From CAG-1031 sp964391735 (GTDB lineage Bacteria > Bacteroidota > Bacteroidia > Bacteroidales > Muribaculaceae): 26,812 nt of DNA. Every line of letters starts with the position of its first letter. The first letter of the stretch is position 1. The stretch lies in the NCBI GenBank assembly GCA_964391735.1, contig CAYMNF010000025.1, positions 1 through 26,812 on the forward strand, read 5' to 3'. The notes below the pieces were generated by a model. That model was not told the origin of the DNA. It searched no databases and worked only from the letters and a program-made list of their open reading frames with translations. Below, piece after piece: positions 15,709-23,170 of this stretch. A program made the translations under genes and the position numbers.

Positions 15709-16402
15709 ACTTGTAACCCGTGCCGGGTACCGAGGTGATCAAAACACCATACGGCCCGAGTTTTTTGCGCAGGCGTGAGATATTGACATCCACAGCGCGC
15801 GAAGACACATTTTCGTCATCAGGCCACACGTTGCTCTGCAACTGCATGCGGGTAAAGGTCTCACCGGGTTTGCGTAACAGGGTTGCCAAAAGCTGATACT
15901 CAATGCGAGACAGTGAAACAGGTTCCTCATCAACCGTCACACGCTGGTTAATGAGATTGATTTCCAATCCCTCAATGTTTATAACCTCTTTTGGTGCCGG
16001 TTTCTGCACTGAACGGGCTGCCAGACTGTGGCGACGGATCACCGAGTTGACACGAGCAACCACCTCACGCAACGAGAAGGGTTTTAGTATATAATCATCT
16101 GCCCCGGCATCAAAACCGCGTACGATGTCATCTTCTGAGTCCATCGTGGAGCAGAAGATTAGCGCAATATCCTCAGTTGACGGGGAGCGTTGAAGCATCT
16201 CGCTGAAGTCAAGACCTGAGATTTCACCCGGCAGGTTGACATCCATCATTATCAGCGAGAAACTCGGCAAATCAAGGTCCAGCGCATCCTCGGCTTTGGC
16301 AACAGAGACGACCTTATAATACACACCAAGGTTGGCTGCCAGCAGTGTGCGTATCACCTGGTCACCGTCAATCAGTAATATTTTTTTTGGTGTGTCTTCC
16401 AT
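15695..16402 (-). CDS. OmpR/PhoB-type response regulator
   Basis: The 235-residue protein has a receiver domain (1-125) with acidic pocket residues Asp12 and Asp14, phospho-acceptor Asp54 in IMMDVNLPG, switch Ser85/Thr86 and Lys107 in ILKPF, all as expected for phosphorylation. A winged-helix DNA-binding domain follows (about 137-232) with SLSRIEYQLLATLLRKPGE and SSRAVDVNISRLRKKLG, typical of OmpR/PhoB. It is a complete regulator with no histidine kinase beside it. It starts 17 nt after the Na/Pi-cotransporter gene and overlaps rnhB by 14 nt, so it is probably in their operon. A role in phosphate or envelope control is suggested by context only. Confidence 0.9.
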   Translation of the reverse strand: MEDTPKKILLIDGDQVIRTLLAANLGVYYKVVSVAKAEDALDLDLPSFSLIMMDVNLPGEISGLDFSEMLQRSPSTEDIALIFCSTMDSEDDIVRGFDAGADDYILKPFSLREVVARVNSVIRRHSLAARSVQKPAPKEVINIEGLEINLINQRVTVDEEPVSLSRIEYQLLATLLRKPGETFTRMQLQSNVWPDDENVSSRAVDVNISRLRKKLGPYGVLITSVPGTGYKFDNN

Positions 16403-16419
16403 AGGTAGTTACCTGATTA

Positions 16420-18234
16420 TTAATATTTACGCATTTGTTCCTTAATGGTATCAACAACGTTGATTATGTAGTCACCGGTCTTTTCAAGGTCTCCCACAAT
16501 GTCCATGTAAAAGATACCGGCCTGATAGGCATAATGCTTGTTGTTGATATTCTCAATGTTGTTTGAGCGCAGCTGGTTGCGCAGATTATTTATCTCGCGC
16601 TCCTTGTTGTATGAGACGATGATATCGGATTCGCTTTCGTGCTCAAGGTTCTTCAGCAAATAAAGCATGTTGGTCATGGCAGCTTCAACCTCAATAAACA
16701 TCAGGTCAATGTTTTGATATATCTCATCGTTGAAGTCGACATTCAGTCCCTGTTTGCGTATAAGGGTCTTGGTTATGGAATAACAGCTGTCAGCTATGCT
16801 TTCAATCTCGGCAACTATTGACAACAGGGCCGCAATGCGGTGTTTTGACTCATTTGACAGCCTGCCCTCCGAGCAGCGATTCAGATAGTCGGCAATCTCA
16901 ATCTCCATGCGGTCTGAGATCTCCTCATACTTTTCGATACGTGAGAATTGCTGGGTGAATTCGTTGGTCTCGCCGGGCGTGTGGATAATGTTCTGGGTCA
17001 TACCAATCATGCGTTGCACACGCTCGCTGTACACAACAATCTCCTTCTCAGCCTGCGTGATATTCAACTCAGACGCGTTGAGCAGACCACCTGAGATAAA
17101 CTTCAACTGGAAGTCCTCATCGCCTTTCTGCTTGGTGGGTATCAATTTAACCACAATCTTCACATACAGGTTAGTCAGCCAAATCATAATGCTGAGGTTG
17201 ATAAGGTTGAAGACTGTGTGGAAGATTGACAGGCCATAGCTCACCGAGGTCTGCATGGCCCCTAATTGTACCAATACAGGATGCCCCTGCGGAAGCGATT
17301 TGTCAAAGAGATGGTCATACAATGCCGGGTCGGTAGCCTCAATATTGTTAACAAATCCCATCAGCTCATTGGGGTTGCCAAAGCCTAAAACCTCTGTTAT
17401 CCAAGTTACAAGTTCAACAAAGGGGAAAAACACTGCAACGGTCCAGACCGTTCCCAGCAGATTGAAGAGCAAGTGTCCCATTGCCGTGCGCTTGGCGGCA
17501 ACATTACCACTCATTGATGCCAGGATTGGCGTAACCGTGGTACCGATATTTGAACCCAATACCAGAGCACAGCTCAGCGGGAAGTCTATCCAACCCTTTG
17601 AACACATAATCAGGGTTATGGCAAACGTGGCCGCAGAGCTCTGGATAATCATCGTCAGGATAATACCCACCATCAAAAAGATGAGCACCGACCCAAATCC
17701 CATAGATGTATATCGGTTTAGGAACTCGAACATCTCGGGATTCTGCTGCAGGTCAGGCACATATTGGCTGATCATATCCAAGCCCATAAACAGGAAAGCA
17801 AAGCCCACCAGGAACTCTCCCATGGACTTCATGCGGCTTTTTGAGCTGAACAGCAGCGGAATTGCCAATGCAATCAAAGGCAATGAATATGAAGAAATAT
17901 CAACCGAGAAACCGAAAAGTGCGATAACCCATGCCGTACATGTTGTACCCACATTGGCACCCATTATCACAGCCATGGATTGTGCCAGCGTCATCAACCC
18001 GGCATTCACAAAGCTTACAACCATTACGGTTGAAGCCGATGAACTCTGTATAAGGGCGGTGATGGCGAAGCCCGTCAGGGTTCCCGTGAAACGGTTGCGG
18101 GTCATGGCCGACAAAATGTTGCGGAGACGGTCACCCGCGGCCTTCTGCAGTCCCTCGCTCATCACCTTCATGCCATACAGGAATAATCCCACGGCACCCA
18201 GCAGACAAAGGAACTGTAAAAAACTGTAACTCAT
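16420..18234 (-). CDS. Na/phosphate cotransporter family protein with PhoU-like C-terminal domain
   Basis: The 604-residue membrane protein contains two inverted Na/Pi-cotransporter repeats, each with its QSS motif: QSSSAS from Gln63 and QSSAAT from Gln198. The paired GANVGTT (92-98) and LGSNIGTTVTP segments also belong to the NptA/YjbB-type family. About eight or more membrane segments occupy residues 1-370. The remaining ~235 residues are charged and helical and resemble a PhoU-like regulatory domain. Family members move phosphate with sodium, importing or exporting it depending on the protein; direction is not decidable here. It heads the minus-strand run Na/Pi cotransporter, response regulator, rnhB. 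Confidence 0.92.
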   Translation of the reverse strand: MSYSFLQFLCLLGAVGLFLYGMKVMSEGLQKAAGDRLRNILSAMTRNRFTGTLTGFAITALIQSSSASTVMVVSFVNAGLMTLAQSMAVIMGANVGTTCTAWVIALFGFSVDISSYSLPLIALAIPLLFSSKSRMKSMGEFLVGFAFLFMGLDMISQYVPDLQQNPEMFEFLNRYTSMGFGSVLIFLMVGIILTMIIQSSAATFAITLIMCSKGWIDFPLSCALVLGSNIGTTVTPILASMSGNVAAKRTAMGHLLFNLLGTVWTVAVFFPFVELVTWITEVLGFGNPNELMGFVNNIEATDPALYDHLFDKSLPQGHPVLVQLGAMQTSVSYGLSIFHTVFNLINLSIMIWLTNLYVKIVVKLIPTKQKGDEDFQLKFISGGLLNASELNITQAEKEIVVYSERVQRMIGMTQNIIHTPGETNEFTQQFSRIEKYEEISDRMEIEIADYLNRCSEGRLSNESKHRIAALLSIVAEIESIADSCYSITKTLIRKQGLNVDFNDEIYQNIDLMFIEVEAAMTNMLYLLKNLEHESESDIIVSYNKEREINNLRNQLRSNNIENINNKHYAYQAGIFYMDIVGDLEKTGDYIINVVDTIKEQMRKY

Positions 18235-18313
18235 AATGAACGTTTATATTTCATAATCCACGGCCACGGAAACTCCTTGCCGCAAACCTGAAATTTCAGA
18301 TATTTCTTCATGG

Positions 18314-18321
18314 CAAATTTA
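18314..18321 (-). promoter_or_regulatory. Likely -7 box of the Na/Pi-cotransporter operon
   Basis: Minus-strand TAAATTTG (18321-18314) matches TAnnTTTG exactly, about 80 nt upstream of the start codon. No clear TTTG lies 19-21 nt further upstream. Confidence 0.45.
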
Positions 18322-18389
18322 GAAATAATTATAGATTGAGGAAATATCCTGAAACAGAAATTTAACAAAAATGTCACCTACAGTTGTGC

Positions 18390-18416
18390 AAAAACCCGGG
18401 AGAGCCATCCCCCGGG
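18390..18416 (-). terminator. Rho-independent terminator of the MarR-FrnE-MBL operon
   Basis: On the minus strand CCCGGG (18416-18411) and CCCGGG (18400-18395) pair, extended by a G-U pair and two more pairs to a 9-bp stem with a 4-nt loop, followed by TTTTT (18394-18390). It lies about 70 nt after the MBL stop codon. Confidence 0.75.
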
Positions 18417-18425
18417 ATATACGCG

Positions 18426-18462
18426 ATAAGCCGATGCCGGGGTCGCACCGGTATCGGCTTAT
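18426..18462 (-). terminator. Strong hairpin between the MBL stop and the terminator
   Basis: ATAAGCCGAT (18426-18435) pairs with ATCGGCTTAT (18453-18462), continued by five inner pairs (one G-U) to a 15-bp stem with a 7-nt loop. It has no T-run, and with the hairpin at 18390-18416 it forms a tandem 3'-end structure. Confidence 0.6.
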
Positions 18463-18488
18463 TGTAGAGCGCAAATTTTATAAGTTCT

Positions 18489-19112
18489 TCAAAGTAATAA
18501 CTGTTTCTCCTGTGCAACTGTGATCGGGCTTGAATGGCCCGAGAGTAGGAGAGTGTCGTCCGGGAGGGTGAGTATCTTGTTCACAATTGATTCTCTCAGC
18601 TCAGCTTTATTCCCCCCGGGGAAATGCGTCAGGCCGGGACTGTGGTCATAAAGCGTGTCGCCAACAAAGGCCGCATGCTCCTCCGGGCTATAATACGTCA
18701 CCGAACCGGGGGTGTGTCCCGGTGTGTGGATTACCTTAAGGTAGAATCCGTTGGTCTCCCTAAGACGTAGGATTTCGCCGTCATAAAGCTCCTCATAGTG
18801 CGGGACCGTCATAGGATTGCCGGCGTTACCGCTCAGATTCAAATAGGGTTCCTGAAGATACCGCGCATCCGAGGGGTAAATATAGATGGGAGCTACCAAC
18901 TTTTCCCGGAGTAATTCAGCAGCGCCAAAGTGGTCGAAATGGCCATGGGTCAGCAGAATCCGCTCTATTTTCCACTCGTTACGTCTCACCACATCCAATA
19001 TCAGGCCTGCCTGCGCCCCGGGGTCAATGATAAACCCGGCTTTGCTCACAGGGTCAATATAGAAGTAGCAATTCTCAGCAAATACTCCTTCAACAGTTAA
19101 TTCTTTAATCAT
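18489..19112 (-). CDS. MBL-fold metallo-hydrolase, glyoxalase II-like
   Basis: The 207-residue protein shows the metal-binding set of the metallo-beta-lactamase fold: THGHFDH (His56, His58, Asp60, His61), HTPGHTPGS with His133, VGDTLY with Asp152, and SGHSSP with His193. Length and motifs fit the YcbL/hydroxyacylglutathione-hydrolase-like branch, cytoplasmic hydrolases of thioesters. Whether the substrate is a glutathione or another thiol conjugate is unknown. It is the last gene of a minus-strand operon with a FrnE-like thiol oxidoreductase (17-nt gap) and a MarR-type regulator, which points towards thiol or electrophile stress. Confidence 0.9.
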   Translation of the reverse strand: MIKELTVEGVFAENCYFYIDPVSKAGFIIDPGAQAGLILDVVRRNEWKIERILLTHGHFDHFGAAELLREKLVAPIYIYPSDARYLQEPYLNLSGNAGNPMTVPHYEELYDGEILRLRETNGFYLKVIHTPGHTPGSVTYYSPEEHAAFVGDTLYDHSPGLTHFPGGNKAELRESIVNKILTLPDDTLLLSGHSSPITVAQEKQLLL

Positions 19113-19129
19113 ATTTCGCCCTTTCTGTT

Positions 19130-19855
19130 TTAGAGAAGTTTACATCCATCAGGACCGCATACATGAGGTCGCTCGGCAGGTTTCTCCTCAGCGAGTTTTG
19201 CCTCAGCCTCCTGTTTCTTCAGGACACGTTGCAGGGCATTCTTGAAGCCATCAATTGACATGGCTCCCGGCACTGCCATTTCTCCGTTAAAGACGATGTA
19301 CGGAACCCCATGCACACCACGCATGGCCGCTTCACGCTCGTCAAAACGAACCTCGTCATCATACATGTCGCTTGACAGAACTTCTTTTACCTCATCCTCA
19401 TTCATACCTACTGACAAAGCCTTATCCAACAGCACTTTCGGGTCTGAAAGAACCAAATTTTCGGTAAAATAGGCAGCAAAAAGAGCCTCATTCAGTCTTT
19501 CAACAGTGGCACGGTCATATTTTGCTTCTGCCAACTTCATGAGTCGGTGAGCATCTCGTGTGTTTGAGTATTGGGTCGTAGCATACCTGAAGTCAATGCC
19601 AAGCTCACGACCCAATGCTGAAATCTGTTCAACCTGTTTTTTTGCATCCTCCAGTGACAGACGATACTTCTTCGCAAACCTTTCAGGGGTACCACTCTCA
19701 ACATCCTTTGATGCAGTTGGGTCAAGCTCAAAGGCACGGTAATCAATCTGTACATCATCTTGCAGACCAAGTTCCTCAACAGCCTTTTGCAAGCGAGTCT
19801 CACCAATGTAGCAATACGGACAAGCAAAGTCACTCCAAATAGTTAGCGTCATCAT
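19130..19855 (-). CDS. DsbA-family (FrnE-like) thiol oxidoreductase
   Basis: The 241-residue protein begins with a thioredoxin-fold strand and the active-site CPYC (Cys12-Cys15) in SDFACPYCYIGETRLQ. A helical insertion follows, then GVHGVPYIVF containing the cis-proline and ending the fold. It has no signal peptide, so unlike classical DsbA it should act in the cytoplasm, as FrnE-type proteins do. A charged linker (EAEAKLAEEKPAERPH) leads to a short C-terminal tail with CGPDGC, giving a second cysteine pair that might be redox active or bind metal. In FrnE relatives the function is disulfide handling under oxidative stress. It lies between the regulator and the MBL hydrolase. Confidence 0.9.
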   Translation of the reverse strand: MMTLTIWSDFACPYCYIGETRLQKAVEELGLQDDVQIDYRAFELDPTASKDVESGTPERFAKKYRLSLEDAKKQVEQISALGRELGIDFRYATTQYSNTRDAHRLMKLAEAKYDRATVERLNEALFAAYFTENLVLSDPKVLLDKALSVGMNEDEVKEVLSSDMYDDEVRFDEREAAMRGVHGVPYIVFNGEMAVPGAMSIDGFKNALQRVLKKQEAEAKLAEEKPAERPHVCGPDGCKLL

Positions 19856-19887
19856 AATTTGATCCTTTCTTTTTATAAGTTGTTGTT

Positions 19888-20313
19888 TTATATTATTTTT
19901 ATCAATATCTGCCTCAGGGAATCAATTTCCTGTTGGGTAAGCTTTCCCTGAAGTTTCTGTTGCTGTTCGTCTGCAATTTTCATAACCGACTGTTCCAAAG
20001 CACGGCCTGATTCTGTCAACGAAACAAGGCAACACTTATAGCTTACCGCGTCAGCAACAACATACCCTTTCTTTTCAAGGGATTTAATGCTTCGGGTAAT
20101 TGAGGCCCTGTCCTTTCTCAACAGTCGAGAAATCTCGCATTGTTGCATCCTTTCCCGGGTAAACAGAATACGTATGATTAAGTATTCCGCAGCCGTGATA
20201 TTGATTCCGGCATTAGTCAGCGCATTACTTAATCCCGTGAGTTCAGCCTGGTAAGCCATCCCCAGCAAACATCCCAAGTTTGGGATCTCATATACTTGTT
20301 GTTTTGTTGTCAT
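19888..20313 (-). CDS. MarR-family transcriptional regulator
   Basis: The product has the MarR winged helix: ISRLLRKDRASITRSIKSLEKKGYVV (recognition helix and wing), followed by LVSLTESGRALEQ. I prefer the ATG at 20313 (141 residues, MTTKQQVYEIPNLGCLLG); an in-frame ATG at 20361 would add 16 residues encoded across a probable operator. With this start a cysteine falls at position 15 in the first helix, near where the peroxide-sensing Cys15 of B. subtilis OhrR lies as I recall it; other cysteines occur before the recognition helix and in the wing. A redox-sensing role is therefore plausible. It is the first gene of the operon and probably regulates itself and perhaps the divergent lipoprotein gene. 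Confidence 0.88.
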   Translation of the reverse strand: MTTKQQVYEIPNLGCLLGMAYQAELTGLSNALTNAGINITAAEYLIIRILFTRERMQQCEISRLLRKDRASITRSIKSLEKKGYVVADAVSYKCCLVSLTESGRALEQSVMKIADEQQQKLQGKLTQQEIDSLRQILIKII

Positions 20314-20321
20314 ATCAACAA
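20304..20321. promoter_or_regulatory. Probable MarR operator, site 1
   Basis: TTGTTG-TCATAT-CAACAA is a perfect 6-bp inverted repeat with a 6-nt centre, overlapping the preferred MarR start codon (20313). It is one of two similar sites whose starts are 39 bp apart. Confidence 0.55.
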
Positions 20322-20342
20322 TATAACACCTCCCGTGCAATA

Positions 20343-20360
20343 TTGTTGACACGACAACCA
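20343..20360. promoter_or_regulatory. Probable MarR operator, site 2
   Basis: TTGTTG-ACACGA-CAACCA repeats the pattern of site 1 with one mismatch in the arms. In addition, TCAACAATAT (20315-20324) and ATATTGTTGA (20340-20349) form a longer inverted repeat joining the two sites. Size and dyad symmetry suit MarR dimers. Confidence 0.5.
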
Positions 20361-20462
20361 TTTTTCATCTCATCCAAATCTTCCCTTATACTCAGGATGT
20401 GACTGACGGGTCTTTTTCTCAAAAAAAGATTGATCTTTTAATGAAAAAAGAAAAATATTTAC

Positions 20463-20470
20463 TAATCTTG
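20463..20470 (+). promoter_or_regulatory. Weak -7 box for the META lipoprotein gene
   Basis: TAATCTTG matches TAnnTTTG at 7 of 8 positions, about 70 nt before the preferred start; the -33 region has only TTTA at 22 nt distance. Confidence 0.3.
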
Positions 20471-20537
20471 TAATCTTATCAATCTAAACCTAAAAGTTAT
20501 GGAATCAACAATCAAATTCCCCAAAGAACCTTTTATA

Positions 20538-21005
20538 ATGAAATACCTTTTTTTCGCCCTTCTTATTGGCATCACTTCCTGCTCGGGAGGAAACCGCAAA
20601 ACTGAAAAAATGCCTGTAGTTGATAATGAAAGCAATACCGTCTCTATTCAAGGGCAATGGGATATTGAGAATGTTGTAGAGAATGATTCTACTTATATTC
20701 GTCCTTCTGAAATGCAGCCTGGAATAAATGCCTACATTGACTTTAAAAAAGACAATACGTTCGGCGTTATGACCAACTGCAATCATATTGCAGGACAGTA
20801 TCATCAGGAGGCCGACTCAATCCTCCTTACCGAAATCTCAACCACTGAGTTGGCGTGCGATAACATGGCCCTTGAGGAGATGCTCAAAAAGATTCTCCCC
20901 ATTATAAATACCATTGATTGCATCAACGACTCAATCACCCGGCTTAATTCCACCAAAGGTGACACCTACATTGTCCTTAAAAAGAGGGGTATTTCAGTGA
21001 AATGA
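20538..21005 (+). CDS. META-domain (HslJ-like) lipoprotein
   Basis: From the ATG at 20538 the 155-residue product starts MKYLFFALLIGITSCSGG, a lipoprotein signal peptide with lipobox ITSC. An upstream in-frame ATG at 20499 would add 13 residues before the signal and is less likely. The mature part has IQGQWDIENV, AYIDFKKDNTFGVMTNCNHIAGQY and STTELACDNMALEEMLKKIL, matching the META/HslJ pattern (small beta domain with GxW, NCN..GxY and T..AC). HslJ-type proteins are envelope-stress or antibiotic-tolerance proteins with no enzymatic role known. The residues after the lipidated Cys (SGGNRK) lack the acidic surface-export signal of Bacteroidetes, so a periplasmic-side location is likely. It diverges from the MarR operon and may share its operators. 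Confidence 0.75.
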   Translation: MKYLFFALLIGITSCSGGNRKTEKMPVVDNESNTVSIQGQWDIENVVENDSTYIRPSEMQPGINAYIDFKKDNTFGVMTNCNHIAGQYHQEADSILLTEISTTELACDNMALEEMLKKILPIINTIDCINDSITRLNSTKGDTYIVLKKRGISVK

Positions 21006-21073
21006 GCTAAATCAGAGTTGAGTTTGTATTATTGAGAATTGACCGGTGAAAATAGCGGTAAACTTCAAATATC

Positions 21074-21706
21074 TCAGTAGGCGTTATAATGAATCTTGGC
21101 AGGTGTCCACTTGTCTTTAGGAGCGACTTTATGAGCCGGATATCCGAACGCCATCACGTTGAGGGGTGTCAGATTGACGGGGAGATGGAGTATCTCACGC
21201 AGGCGCTCCTCCCTGTCTTTTAGCGGATAGATCCCGCACCATACTCCTCCAATACCAAGCGCGTGCGCAGCAAGAAGCATGTTCTCGGCGGCGGCTGAAC
21301 AGTCCTCAACCCAGAAACCACCATCCGGGATATCTCCCTCAAAGAGGTTATCCATATCACCACATACCACTACAGCAAAACTGCAGTGCTCAACCATCTT
21401 AGTATACTCAAAAGCCTCAGTGATAGAATCTTTTAAACTTTGCTCATTGACCACCACAAAATGCCAAGGCTGCTGATTGGCTGCTGTCGGGGCAGCCATC
21501 CCTGCACGTAGGATTTTATTAATTAGGCTGTCGCTAACCTGTTCATCGGTATAACTGCGTACACTCGCGCGTGTCATGATGCAATCAATCACAGCATCTG
21601 ATGCGTTGACATCACTTTTCTCAGAAGAAGAGACGGCCGCAAGGCGCACTGAAACCACAACCAGTGCAATCGCCAATAGCACCATTACCCAATGATAACT
21701 TTTCAT
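21074..21706 (-). CDS. Nitroreductase-family protein with N-terminal membrane anchor
   Basis: The 210-residue protein has a hydrophobic segment at 6-24 after a short positive N-terminus, followed by a complete nitroreductase fold: MTRASVRSYTDEQV (FMN-binding RxSxR, 44-57), APTAANQQPWHFVVV (72-86), ENMLLAAHALGIGGVWCG (141-158) and a C-terminal block ending in KIHYNAY. Family members are FMN-dependent NAD(P)H oxidoreductases that normally lack membrane segments. The anchor places the flavin domain outside the cytoplasm, or possibly tethers it inside; topology rules favour the outside but do not prove it. It follows the FMN-binding/Fe-S membrane protein gene by 45 nt, suggesting that this is its electron donor instead of NAD(P)H. 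The gap carries two copies of AAAAAAATAATTT on the minus strand. Confidence 0.87.
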   Translation of the reverse strand: MKSYHWVMVLLAIALVVVSVRLAAVSSSEKSDVNASDAVIDCIMTRASVRSYTDEQVSDSLINKILRAGMAAPTAANQQPWHFVVVNEQSLKDSITEAFEYTKMVEHCSFAVVVCGDMDNLFEGDIPDGGFWVEDCSAAAENMLLAAHALGIGGVWCGIYPLKDREERLREILHLPVNLTPLNVMAFGYPAHKVAPKDKWTPAKIHYNAY

Positions 21707-21751
21707 GTCAAATTATTTTTTTATAAATTATTTTTTTGAGAATAAAGGTTT

Positions 21752-22903
21752 TTATACTTGCTTCAACAAAGAACCCGTAGGACAAACAAAACGACAGAAA
21801 GGACGGCTTATGAACAGGGAAAGCAGTATAAACAGACCTCCAACAGCCAATATTATCCATGATGCCGACTGAACTATGAAGGCCGTGAAAACTTCAAAGT
21901 CAATCCAACTTACTCCCCAACCGATGAAGAGCAAAGACAAGAGTACAACCCACAGACCCTGACGCAGGTTATTGAGCCTATTCACAAGCTTGGGTGACAT
22001 TTTCCATTTCTTTTTACAAACCTTGCCCGCAAGTTCCTGAAGGGAACCGAAAGGACAAATCCATGTGCAATAGAAATTAGGCTTATTGAAAAGAGGATAA
22101 ATAAGACCAATAATGAGGAGAATCAGGGTAATTAAGAAGCTTAATGTCATGCGGGGAGCTCCTGAAAAGAAATTGAGCATCATTGCATAGTCAATGAATG
22201 TTCCGGCCCAAAATCCAAGTACCGCAACATTGAGCATCTGTTGAATGATACGGTAAGAAGGTTTTTTGATGAAAAGGGGCACGATCGCTCCCGACAAGAT
22301 TACTACCAAAGCTGCAATAGCGGCAAAAGAGATATGTCCGGAATTAGCGACTTTAACACCTTCGGCGTAAGCAACGCCGGCTCGCACATTCGCTATATAT
22401 GCCGTTGAGGAATATGTCGCTCCGCTCACAGCATCAACCTCCATTGTCTCGGCTTCCTTTAAAGTCTTGCCGTTCCAGGCTTTGGTAAGCCCTGAGGTGT
22501 AAAGGCGACCGAAAAATTTCTGACTTTCAGAGTTACTCAAAGCAACGATAGAATCAATCTTCCCTTCGCTAACATAAATCTCCAGAGGCACAGGTCCTCC
22601 GTAGCCCGAAATATCCTTCCCGATATCCGTGGTATTTATTATTTCCTGAGCCCCCTGATAACGAATAGCAATTACCGTATCTTGCTTCTCGACTGAAGAG
22701 GTAGTCCCTGAGAAACAATAACTTTCTGCATCTTTGCCAAAAAGAGAGCCGTTACGTACCACGGCGAGCGCAGCAAGGAGACAGAATATAGTAACGAAAG
22801 CCACTATCCTGCCTACCAATTGATTAGCTTTATTCTTAACCGGTTTTTTAATGACTTTTTTAGAATGCTGAGGTTTGGTCAATCCTTGTGAATCTTGATC
22901 CAT
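21752..22903 (-). CDS. Membrane FMN-binding and [4Fe-4S]-type redox protein (NosR/NapH/RnfG-like)
   Basis: The 383-residue protein starts with a basic cytoplasmic tail and a membrane segment (33-50). A soluble FMN-binding domain (about 60-185) contains DAVSGATYSS, the motif at which ApbE-type transferases attach FMN to threonine (here Thr163), as in NqrC and RnfG. Five more membrane segments follow (about 192-212, 222-243, 253-271, 316-333, 343-363) with two CxxxCP motifs, Cys279-Cys283 and Cys370-Cys374, as in the NosR/NapH polyferredoxin family. The protein ends nine residues after the second motif, so the usual C-terminal ferredoxin domain is absent. It probably carries electrons across the inner membrane to the extracytoplasmic flavin and on to the neighbouring nitroreductase-family protein. 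No apbE gene lies in the window. Confidence 0.88.
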   Translation of the reverse strand: MDQDSQGLTKPQHSKKVIKKPVKNKANQLVGRIVAFVTIFCLLAALAVVRNGSLFGKDAESYCFSGTTSSVEKQDTVIAIRYQGAQEIINTTDIGKDISGYGGPVPLEIYVSEGKIDSIVALSNSESQKFFGRLYTSGLTKAWNGKTLKEAETMEVDAVSGATYSSTAYIANVRAGVAYAEGVKVANSGHISFAAIAALVVILSGAIVPLFIKKPSYRIIQQMLNVAVLGFWAGTFIDYAMMLNFFSGAPRMTLSFLITLILLIIGLIYPLFNKPNFYCTWICPFGSLQELAGKVCKKKWKMSPKLVNRLNNLRQGLWVVLLSLLFIGWGVSWIDFEVFTAFIVQSASWIILAVGGLFILLSLFISRPFCRFVCPTGSLLKQV

Positions 22904-22992
22904 TTGTAATATTACGTTAGGAAGTGATAATCTTTAGGCTTTAATCTCCATCACATATAACATTATTTCTCAGGTAAGGTTCATAGTGTGCA

Positions 22993-23000
22993 CAAATATA
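22993..23000 (-). promoter_or_regulatory. -7 box upstream of the FMN/Fe-S gene
   Basis: Minus-strand TATATTTG (23000-22993) matches the consensus exactly, about 90 nt upstream of the start codon at 22903. The expected -33 region falls in the tRNA terminator sequence and lacks a clear TTTG. Confidence 0.5.
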
Positions 23001-23024
23001 TTAATAATTGCGTCGCACATGAAA

Positions 23025-23061
23025 AATTACGCTAACTGCCAGTCAAGCAGTTAGCGTAATT
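23025..23061 (-). terminator. Terminator of tRNA-Ser
   Basis: AATTACGCTAACTGC (23025-23039) pairs perfectly over 15 bp with GCAGTTAGCGTAATT (23047-23061), loop of 7 nt. On the minus strand the stem ends in a run of five T, starting 7 nt after the tRNA 3' end. Confidence 0.9.
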
Positions 23062-23067
23062 GGGTTG

Positions 23068-23154
23068 CGGAAAGACAGGGATTCGAACCCTGGGTACCCG
23101 AAAGGGTACAACGGTTTTCGAGACCGTCCCGTTCGACCGCTCCGGCATCTTTCC
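23068..23154 (-). tRNA. tRNA-Ser (anticodon CGA)
   Basis: The minus strand folds as an 87-nt class II tRNA: acceptor GGAAAGA/TCTTTCC with discriminator G, an anticodon stem ACGGT/ACCGT with loop CTCGAAA giving anticodon CGA (reads UCG), a long variable arm (TGTACCC/GGGTACC around TTTC) and T arm CAGGG-TTCGAAT-CCCTG. The long variable arm and the G discriminator are serine identity elements. CCA is not encoded, so it must be added after transcription. Its own promoter and terminator flank it. Confidence 0.95.
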
Positions 23155-23170
23155 TTGTCATTGGTCAGTG

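Noticed and set aside
17255..18229. A 324-codon plus-strand open frame antisense to the Na/Pi-cotransporter gene
   Set aside because: It mirrors a strongly supported membrane protein, has no recognisable domain and no promoter or start context; it is a reading-frame shadow.
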